Source: Trebonia sp963843745 (GTDB lineage: Bacteria > Actinomycetota > Actinomycetes > Streptosporangiales > Streptosporangiaceae). Taken from it: a stretch of DNA of 64,000 nucleotides. A program made the position numbers and the translations under genes. The notes beneath the pieces were generated by a model. The model worked only from the letters and a program-made list of their open reading frames with translations. It searched no databases and had not been told where the DNA came from. Positions 16,351 through 23,197 of the stretch are shown piece by piece. Location of the stretch: NCBI GenBank assembly GCA_963843745.1, contig CAWJLP010000021.1:62001-126000 (forward strand), written 5' to 3'. Numbering within the stretch: the stretch's first letter is position 1; every line of letters starts with the position of its first letter.

Positions 16351-17532
16351 TCACACGCGCTCGAAGATCGCCGAGATGCCCTGGCCGCCGCCGATGCACA
16401 TCGTGACCAGCGCGTACCTGCCGCCCGTGCGCCTGAGCTCGTACAGCGCCTTGACGGTCAGGATCGTGCCGGTGGCGGCGACGGGGTGCCCGAGCCCGAT
16501 GCCGCTGCCGTTCGGGTTGGTCCGCTCCGGAGGCAGGCCCAGTTCCCTGACCACCGCGAGTGCCTGCGCGGCGAACGCCTCGTTCACCTCGAACACGTCG
16601 ATGTCGTCGACCTTGAGGCCGGTCTTGTCGAGCAGGCTGCGTACGGCCGGCACCGGGCCTATGCCCATGAGGCGCGGCTCGACGCCCGCGTAGGCGTATC
16701 CGACCAGCTTGCCGAGCGGGGTGAAACCGTTGCCGGTCACGAACGATTCCGACGCGAGCACCACGGCCGCGGCGGCGTCGTTGATGCCGGACGCGTTCCC
16801 CGCGGTGACCGTGCCGTCCTTGGCGAACGCCGGCCGCAGCTTGGCCATGTCGTCGAGGCTGACCTCGGCCCGCACGTGCTCGTCGGTGTCGACGATGGTG
16901 GTCTTGCCCTTCTTGCCGGGGATCTCGACCGGGAGGATCTGCTCCTTGAAGTAACCGGCTGCCTGCGCTGCCGCGGCCCGGCGGTGGCTCTCCGCGGCCA
17001 GGGCGTCCTGGTCTTCACGGGACACGTGGTAGTCCGAGGCGACGTTCTCTGCCGTCACGCCCATGTGGCAGGCGTCGAACGGGTCAGTCAGCGCCCCGAC
17101 CATGGCGTCGATGGCGACGCCGTCGTTCATCCGCTGGCCCCAGCGCATGCCCGGCAGCCAGTACGGCACCCGGCTCATGGACTCTGCGCCGCCGGCCACC
17201 GCGACCTCGCAGTCGCCGAGCATGATCGACTGCGACGCGGAGACGATGGCCTGCAGCCCGCTGCCGCACAGCCGGTTGACGGTCAGCGCGGGCGTCCCGA
17301 CCGGCAGGCCGCCGTTGACGGCCGCCACCCGGGACAGGTACATGTCCCTCTTCTCCGTGTGGAGCACGTTGCCGAACACGACGTGGCCGACCTGGGCCGG
17401 GTCCACGCCTGCCCTGCTGACCGCCTCGCGCACTACCGTGGCCGCGAGGTCGCAGGGCGGCACGGAGGCAAGGCCGCCCCCGTACTTGCCGATCGGGGTC
17501 CTGACGGCGGACAGGACGAATACGTCTTCCAT
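16351..17532 (-). CDS. phaA: Acetyl-CoA acetyltransferase (biosynthetic thiolase)
   Basis: A 393-residue thiolase of normal length. The acyl-accepting Cys89 is in NRLCGSGLQA, with VAGGAESMSRVPYW following. The C-terminal active-site blocks are VNEAFAAQAL, NPNGSGIGLGHPVAATG (His) and TMCIGGGQG (second Cys). It condenses two acetyl-CoA to acetoacetyl-CoA, the entry to both PHA synthesis and the ethylmalonyl-CoA pathway. It is divergent from phaC, with two DevR-like boxes in the 389-bp gap. The stop is about 15 bp from the phasin operator, so the phasin has its own promoter. Confidence 0.93.
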   Translation of the reverse strand: MEDVFVLSAVRTPIGKYGGGLASVPPCDLAATVVREAVSRAGVDPAQVGHVVFGNVLHTEKRDMYLSRVAAVNGGLPVGTPALTVNRLCGSGLQAIVSASQSIMLGDCEVAVAGGAESMSRVPYWLPGMRWGQRMNDGVAIDAMVGALTDPFDACHMGVTAENVASDYHVSREDQDALAAESHRRAAAAQAAGYFKEQILPVEIPGKKGKTTIVDTDEHVRAEVSLDDMAKLRPAFAKDGTVTAGNASGINDAAAAVVLASESFVTGNGFTPLGKLVGYAYAGVEPRLMGIGPVPAVRSLLDKTGLKVDDIDVFEVNEAFAAQALAVVRELGLPPERTNPNGSGIGLGHPVAATGTILTVKALYELRRTGGRYALVTMCIGGGQGISAIFERV

Positions 17533-17766
17533 TGTTCCCTCATCTCATATGTCAAGGCCGCTGTTGACGGCGTGCTTACGTGGCGGTTGTCGTCGCGTTC
17601 GCTCCTGTCTTCTGGGCCGCTGTCCCGCGCGATGACCTGCGACAGCCGATGAAACAGAGCCGCGGGTGCCGGCGGCGGACGCCTAAGGATCAGGCCTAAA
17701 AACAGCCTGCCTGGCTGTGGTACTCCTTAACTTCCAGACGCTAACAGCCCCGTTGCCCGCGCACGT

Positions 17767-17802
17767 CTGCCAAACGTCCCAGGTCACATGGCCCTAGGTC
17801 CC
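17767..17802. promoter_or_regulatory. Paired DevR/DosR-like boxes between phaA and phaC
   Basis: On the minus strand GGGACCTAGGGCCA (17802-17789) and GGGACGTTTGGCAG (17780-17767) lie 22 bp apart. The core CCTAGGTCCCNTAG at 17793-17806 is repeated upstream of the SDR-ccr operon (5737-5750) with one difference. The pair sits 120-155 bp before phaC. An inverted repeat AGGGCAG-N7-CTGCCCT follows at 17805-17825. No gene is seen in 17533-17921. Confidence 0.5.
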
Positions 17803-17879
17803 ATAGGGCAGGGCCACTCTGCCCTTGCCCGGCCGCGGGTCGCGTGTTGCAGTATGTAATGGTGAAGTTGCAGACGGCG

Positions 17880-17891
17880 GAAAACGTTTTC
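17880..17891. promoter_or_regulatory. Palindrome in the phaC leader, LacI-type geometry
   Basis: GAAAACGTTTTC is a perfect 12-bp palindrome with central CG, about 31 bp before the phaC start. The form matches LacI-family operators. A related palindrome GCAAACGTTTGC lies at 34097-34108. No LacI-family regulator is encoded in this window. Confidence 0.35.
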
Positions 17892-17921
17892 AGCTGTCGT
17901 GTACGCACACCGGGAGAGGTC

Positions 17922-19580
17922 ATGAACAAGAACGAAGGGCCCGCCGACGTCACGGACACCACGACAGAGGCGGCTGACGTAAGGGCGGGCATGCTGCCGC
18001 TGGACATGGTCAGCGCGTTTGCCAACCTCCTAGACCCCATTGCGGTCGCGAAGGAAATGCCGTGGCTGACTGGGGAACTGACCAAGATCGCGATCGGCAA
18101 GTCGGACATCTCGTTCGACGAGCGGGACAAGCGCTTCACCGACGAGGCGTGGGGATCCATCCCCTACTTCCGCGTCCTCGGCCAGTCATACCGGCTGTTC
18201 GAGCTGTGGATGAACCGGATGTACGAGTCCGTCGACGGCTCCTGGGAGAACAAGGCGCGCGCCCGATTCGCGGCTGACGTCATCACGGCCGCGATGTCGC
18301 CGACCAACTACCTGGGCACCAACCCGGCCGCGCTCCGTGAGGCCATCGAGAGCAGCGGCTTGTCGCTGGTGAAGGGCGCCCAGAACATGCTGAACGATCT
18401 GGCCCGCGGCGGGATGCCGTCCATGGTCGATCGCAAGCAGTTCATCGTCGGCAAGGACGTCGCCTGCACGCCGGGTGCCGTGGTGTACCGGGACGAGATG
18501 TTCGAACTGCTGCAATACACGCCGACCACGCCCAAGGTCCGCGCCATTCCGGTGCTGATGATCCCGCCGCAGATCAACCGCCACTACGTCATGGACCTGT
18601 CGCCCGGGCGGTCGCTGGTCGAATTTGCCGTCAGCCAGGGCATCCAGGTGTTCATGATCGTCTGGCGGAACCCCAGCTCGGTGCGCGGCGAAGGCAGGTG
18701 GGGACTGGACGACTACGTGGCCGCGGCCGAACGAGCCGGCGATGTGGTCAAGAAGATCTCGCGCACCGAGAAGCTGAATTTCCTCGGGCTGTGCGCCGGC
18801 GGCATCACGCTCGCCTACGTGCTCGCGCATCTCGCCACCATCGGCGACGACTCGGCCGGATCGGCGACGTTCGTGGTGACCATGCTGACCGGCGAGAAGC
18901 CGAACGTCGTGGGCATGATGGACACTAGGGAGGCGCGCGTCGCGCTCGAACAGGCTGCCGCGAAAGAACAGGTCATCCCTGGGACAGCGCTGCGCACCGT
19001 GTTCGCGATGCTGCGGCCGAACGACCTGGTGTACAACTACCTGGTCAGCGGATGGCTCATGGGCAAGTCGCCCGCCCCGTTCGACGTCCTGGCCTGGAAC
19101 GACGACGCCACCCGCACGTCGGCCAGGTTCGCCGCCGAGTCGAGCAAGCTGGCCATGGACGGATGGGACGGCAACGGGCCGACGCTGCTCGGCGTCGATA
19201 CCGACTTCAGCAAGGTCACCTGCGACAGCTACCACGTCGGTGGTTACACCGACCACATCACGGCGTGGCGGGCCTGCTACGACACGGCTCACCTGGTCGG
19301 CGGCAGTGACAAGGAGATGACCCTCATCCGCTCCGGCCACATCCAGTCGGTTGTCTACCCGGCGGACAGCATGCGCTATGACCGCTGGCACGGGGTGCCC
19401 GCGCCGGACGATGCCGACGAGTGGCTCAAGACGGCCGCTGTGGAGAAGGGCTCGTGGTGGCGGCCGTGGACGGAATGGCTGATCGCCCGCTCCGGCAACG
19501 AGCGGCAGGCACGCGCCACCCTCGGCAACCGCCAGTACTCTCCGCTGTGCCCGGCGCCCGGCAGCTACGTCACCGAGTAA
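17922..19580 (+). CDS. phaC: Class I poly(3-hydroxyalkanoate) synthase
   Basis: A 552-residue PhaC starting at ATG 17922 behind GGGAGAGG. The lipase-like box is GLCAGGI with catalytic Cys near residue 291; the Asp is in LRPNDLVYNYLVSGW and the His in RSGHIQSVVYP. MSPTNYLGTNPAALREA and DLSPGRSLVEFAVSQG are class I family blocks. The enzyme polymerises 3-hydroxyacyl-CoA into granules. It stands alone rather than with phaA, with its own regulatory region. It ends convergent with glgC at a 24-bp perfect hairpin. No PhaE or PhaR-subunit partner is visible, which fits class I. Confidence 0.94.
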   Translation: MNKNEGPADVTDTTTEAADVRAGMLPLDMVSAFANLLDPIAVAKEMPWLTGELTKIAIGKSDISFDERDKRFTDEAWGSIPYFRVLGQSYRLFELWMNRMYESVDGSWENKARARFAADVITAAMSPTNYLGTNPAALREAIESSGLSLVKGAQNMLNDLARGGMPSMVDRKQFIVGKDVACTPGAVVYRDEMFELLQYTPTTPKVRAIPVLMIPPQINRHYVMDLSPGRSLVEFAVSQGIQVFMIVWRNPSSVRGEGRWGLDDYVAAAERAGDVVKKISRTEKLNFLGLCAGGITLAYVLAHLATIGDDSAGSATFVVTMLTGEKPNVVGMMDTREARVALEQAAAKEQVIPGTALRTVFAMLRPNDLVYNYLVSGWLMGKSPAPFDVLAWNDDATRTSARFAAESSKLAMDGWDGNGPTLLGVDTDFSKVTCDSYHVGGYTDHITAWRACYDTAHLVGGSDKEMTLIRSGHIQSVVYPADSMRYDRWHGVPAPDDADEWLKTAAVEKGSWWRPWTEWLIARSGNERQARATLGNRQYSPLCPAPGSYVTE

Positions 19581-19605
19581 CCCAACCGAATAGCCCAACA
19601 GCACT

Positions 19606-19655
19606 TGACCGCCGCCGCCGGACTCGGGCCCGCCCGAGTCCGGCGGCGGCGGTCA
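19606..19655. terminator. Perfect 24-bp hairpin between phaC and glgC
   Basis: Arms 19606-19629 and 19632-19655 are perfectly complementary with a 2-nt centre; the arm starts TGACCGCCGCCGCCGG. It ends both convergent genes. The glgC stop codon (19653-19655) lies inside the right arm, so the last glgC codons are close to or within the stem. Confidence 0.75.
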
Positions 19656-20891
19656 CGGCTTGACCACGTGCCCTTTGCCGACAACGGTGATGCCGCCGCT
19701 GGAAACGGTGAAGCCGCGGGCCCTGTCGTGTTCCTTGTCAACCCCGACGGTGGCGTCGTCGGCGACGACGACGTTCTTGTCCAGGATGGCGTTCTCCACG
19801 ACGGCGCGGCGGCCGACGCGGGAATTGTGCAGGATCACCGCACGGTTCACCCGGGACCAGTCATCCACCCGGACTCCCGGCGACAGGACGGAGTTCGTCA
19901 CCAGCGCGCCTGACACGATGACGCCGTTGCTGACCAGGCTGTTGATCGCCCGTCCCACCCGGTCGCCGTCGTCGTGCACGAACTTGGCCGGCGGCTGCGA
20001 GGGCACGTGGGTCAGGATCGGCCACAGATCGTTGTAGAGGTTGAACCTCGGATGCGCCGTGCACAGGTCCATGTGCGCGTCGAAGTAGGCGTCGAGCGTC
20101 CCGAGGTCGCGCCAGTAGCCGTGCTCGCACGCGTCGACACCGGCCACCTTGTTCTGCAGGAAGTCGTACATGTGCGCGGCCTGTTCCCGCGCCAGCATCG
20201 GCATGATGTCGCCGCCCATGCTGTGCCTGCTGCCCTCGTCGGCCGCGTCCTTCCGCAGCGCATCCACCAGCACATCGGTGCTGAACACGTAGATGCCCAT
20301 GGCCGCGAACGCCTCGCCCGACCGGCCAGGACAGCTCGGAGGGCGACCCGGCTTCTCCAAGAACGCCTCGATAAGGTGGCCGTCCGGCGCGGTCCGCACC
20401 ACGCCAAAGTCCGTCGCCTGCGTCCTCGGCACGGGGATCGCGGCGACCGTGGCCCCCGCCCCCCAGGCCAGGTGCGCCTCGATCATCTGCCTTGGATCCA
20501 TCCTGTACATGTGGTCAGCCCCGAGTACCGCCAGGAGGTCGGGCCGGTCGGCAGAGACGACGTTCAGCGACTGGTAAATCGCATCGGCCGAGCCGGCCTG
20601 CCAGTACGGGCCCAGCCGTTGCTGCGCCGGGACCAGCGCCACGTAGTCGCCTAGCATGCTGTTGAGTTGCCAGGTGGTGGTGATATGCCGGCTCAGGCTC
20701 TGACTCTTGTACTGCGTGAGCACGTAGATGCGCTGCACCCCGCCATTGGCCAGGTTGGACAGCGCGAAATCCACCAGCCGGTAGTAGCCGCCGACGGGAA
20801 CGGCCGACTTGGCCCGGTCCGCGGTCAACGGAGCGAGACGCCTGCCCGCGCCCCCCGCCAGGACGACGCCCAGCACCTGCTGTTGAGCCAT
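19653..20891 (-). CDS. glgC: Glucose-1-phosphate adenylyltransferase
   Basis: A 412-residue ADP-glucose pyrophosphorylase starting at ATG 20891 behind GGGAGGTGGAAG. The N-terminal nucleotide loop is VLAGGAGRRLAPLTADRAK, followed by GGYYRLVDFALSN. GADHMYRMDP, the Glu-Lys-Pro block EAFLEKPG, YWRDLGTLDAY and a C-terminal left-handed helix repeat ending in GKGHVVKP are typical. It makes ADP-glucose for glycogen. Its presence beside phaC suggests that the two storage polymers are coordinated. One DevR-like box lies 120 bp before its start. Confidence 0.93.
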   Translation of the reverse strand: MAQQQVLGVVLAGGAGRRLAPLTADRAKSAVPVGGYYRLVDFALSNLANGGVQRIYVLTQYKSQSLSRHITTTWQLNSMLGDYVALVPAQQRLGPYWQAGSADAIYQSLNVVSADRPDLLAVLGADHMYRMDPRQMIEAHLAWGAGATVAAIPVPRTQATDFGVVRTAPDGHLIEAFLEKPGRPPSCPGRSGEAFAAMGIYVFSTDVLVDALRKDAADEGSRHSMGGDIMPMLAREQAAHMYDFLQNKVAGVDACEHGYWRDLGTLDAYFDAHMDLCTAHPRFNLYNDLWPILTHVPSQPPAKFVHDDGDRVGRAINSLVSNGVIVSGALVTNSVLSPGVRVDDWSRVNRAVILHNSRVGRRAVVENAILDKNVVVADDATVGVDKEHDRARGFTVSSGGITVVGKGHVVKP

Positions 20892-21010
20892 CTTCCACCT
20901 CCCGCCGCTCATCCCGGCCCTGCGGCAAGCACGCGGCTGCGGCCGGGCGGAACATCGCACCGCGGCATGTTTCTGCAGGTCACCTTAGGGGAGTCCGCCC
21001 GGGCGGCATA

Positions 21011-21137
21011 GTGGCGAAGGTCCCGGCGTCCGGGATTCCCGGCCCGGGCCGCGGCGTGCGGGGACTCGGCCGCAGACCGGCGTTACATCCCGCCGCCACG
21101 ACTACTTTCGGCCAGGGCCGGCCGGGACCTTCGCCTC
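21011..21137. promoter_or_regulatory. DevR/DosR-like boxes and direct repeats between glgC and prpE
   Basis: GGGACCTTCGCCAC on the minus strand (21024-21011) faces glgC, and GGGACCTTCGCCTC on the plus strand (21124-21137) faces the propionyl-CoA synthetase gene. Each differs from GGGACYTTNGNCCC at one fixed position. Nearer prpE a direct repeat occurs: TTCCGTAACAACGG (21166-21179) and TTCCGTAAACAACGG (21188-21202), 22 bp apart. The gap 20892-21295 holds no gene. Confidence 0.55.
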
Positions 21138-21295
21138 TTGCGGCTCTGAACGGCCCGTTTCATCATTCCGTAACAACGGGTAACGACTTCCGTAAACAAC
21201 GGTGGCAACTAGTTATCGAGGCGGACGGTGCTCCCGCTCTTCCCGCCTGGCAGGCACTGACCAGGCCCGGTACCGATACGAGACGGAGTGACGTC

Positions 21296-23197
21296 ATGGG
21301 CCGCTACGCAGAAGCATTCAACAACAGCCTGGCCGATCCCGAAGCCTTCTGGGGCGAGGCCGCCAGGGACATCGAGTGGTACCAGACACCCACCATAGTG
21401 CTGGATAGTTCGAACCCGCCGTTCTACCGCTGGTTCGCGGACGGCGTGCTGAACACCTGCTTCAACGCTCTGGACCGGCACGTACGCGACGGCCGGGGCG
21501 AGCAAGCCGCGCTGATCTACGACAGCCCGGTGACGGGTACCCAGCGCACGTATACCTACCGGGAGCTGCTGGCGGAGGTCGCGCGGTTCGCCGGGGCGCT
21601 ACGCGGCCTGGGGGTAGGCACGGGCGACCGGGTGGTCATCTACATGCCGATGATCCCGGAGGCCGCAATCGCGATGCTGGCGTGCGCGCGGATCGGCGCG
21701 GTCCACTCGGTGGTGTTCGGCGGCTTCGCGCCGCAGGAGCTCGCGACGCGGATCGACGACGCCGCGCCGAAGGTGCTGGTCTCGGCCTCCTGCGGCATCG
21801 AGGTCAGCCGGATCGTGGAGTACAAGCCGATGCTGGACCGAGCCATCGACCTGGCACGCCGCAAGCCGGCCCACTGCGTGATCCTGCAGCGGCCGATGGC
21901 GTCCGCCGCGCTCACGCCCGGCCGCGACCTGGACTGGAGGGAAGCGCTGGCAGGCGCGGAACCCGCGGACTGCGTCCCGGTCGCGGCGACCGACCCACTG
22001 TACGTCCTGTACACATCGGGGACCACCGCCAGGCCCAAGGGCGTCGTCCGCGACAACGGCGGTCACGCGGTCGCGCTGCGGTGGAGCATGAACAACATCT
22101 ACGACACCGGGCCGGGCGAGGTGTTCTGGGCCGCCTCCGACGTGGGCTGGGTGGTGGGGCACTCCTACATCGTCTACGCCCCGCTGCTGGCCGGGTGCAC
22201 GACCGTCCTGTACGAGGGGAAGCCTGTGGGCACACCGGACGCGGGCGCGTTCTGGCGGGTGATCGCCGAGCACAAGGTCAAGGCGCTGTTCACCGCTCCG
22301 ACCGCGTTCCGTGCGATCAAGAAGGAGGACCCAGGCGGCGAGCTGGCCCGCGGATACGACCTGTCGGGCTTCAAGTACCTTTTCCTGGCCGGCGAGCGGC
22401 TCGACCCGGAGACCTACCGGTGGGCCGGCGAGCTGCTCGGAGTTCCGGTCATCGACCACTGGTGGCAGACCGAGACCGGCTGGGCCATCGCCGCCGACCT
22501 GATGGGCCTGGAGGCCCTGCCGACCAAGGCCGGATCGCCCACGATGCCGGTACCCGGCTACGACGTCCGCATCGTCGACGCCGACGGCGCCGAGTCGAAA
22601 CCCGGCGAGAGCGGCGAGATCGTGGTGCGGATGCCGCTGCCGCCGGGGTGCCTGCCCACCTTGTGGCGCGACGACGAGCGGTTCGTCGAGTCGTACCTGA
22701 CGCAGCATCCCGGTTTCTACGTCACCGGAGACGGCGGGTACCGCGATGAGGACGGCTACCTGTTCGTGATGGGCCGCATCGACGACGTGATCAATGTGGC
22801 CGGGCACCGGCTGTCCACCGGGCAGATAGAGGAGGTGCTCGCCAGCCACCCCGCCGTGGCTGAATGCGCGGTGATCGGGGTGAACGATGCGCTCAAGGGC
22901 CAGATACCGCGCGGCTTCGTGGTGCTCAAGGCGGGCGTCAGCGTCGAGCCGGCCACCGTGTCCGCCGAGCTCGTCCAGTTGGTCCGCGACCAGATCGGGC
23001 CGGTCGCCGCGCTGCGCCGGGTCGACGTGGTTCCCGCCCTGCCCAAGACCCGGTCCGGCAAGATACTCCGCAAGACCATGCGGGGGATCGCTGACGGCCA
23101 GGACGAGATCGTGCCCTCGACGATCGAGAACGCCGCGGACCTCGACGCGCTCCGTCCCGTGCTGACGCCTCCCGCGCCGCCGCCGGTGCCACAATGA
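21296..23197 (+). CDS. prpE: Propionyl-CoA synthetase-like acyl-CoA synthetase
   Basis: A 633-residue AMP-forming synthetase. RWFADGVLNTCFNALDRHV near the N-terminus is characteristic of PrpE. The core loop is YTSGTTARPKGVV, then DHWWQTETGWAI, YVTGDGGYRDEDGY, and the C-terminal PALPKTRSGKILRKTMR whose Lys is the usual acetylation site. I chose ATG 21296 because the longer reading frame upstream is not conserved sequence and crosses the repeats. It activates propionate (or acetate) and supplies propionyl-CoA for PHA copolymer or the methylmalonyl route. Its stop overlaps the next gene by 4 bases (ATGA). Confidence 0.9.
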   Translation: MGRYAEAFNNSLADPEAFWGEAARDIEWYQTPTIVLDSSNPPFYRWFADGVLNTCFNALDRHVRDGRGEQAALIYDSPVTGTQRTYTYRELLAEVARFAGALRGLGVGTGDRVVIYMPMIPEAAIAMLACARIGAVHSVVFGGFAPQELATRIDDAAPKVLVSASCGIEVSRIVEYKPMLDRAIDLARRKPAHCVILQRPMASAALTPGRDLDWREALAGAEPADCVPVAATDPLYVLYTSGTTARPKGVVRDNGGHAVALRWSMNNIYDTGPGEVFWAASDVGWVVGHSYIVYAPLLAGCTTVLYEGKPVGTPDAGAFWRVIAEHKVKALFTAPTAFRAIKKEDPGGELARGYDLSGFKYLFLAGERLDPETYRWAGELLGVPVIDHWWQTETGWAIAADLMGLEALPTKAGSPTMPVPGYDVRIVDADGAESKPGESGEIVVRMPLPPGCLPTLWRDDERFVESYLTQHPGFYVTGDGGYRDEDGYLFVMGRIDDVINVAGHRLSTGQIEEVLASHPAVAECAVIGVNDALKGQIPRGFVVLKAGVSVEPATVSAELVQLVRDQIGPVAALRRVDVVPALPKTRSGKILRKTMRGIADGQDEIVPSTIENAADLDALRPVLTPPAPPPVPQ

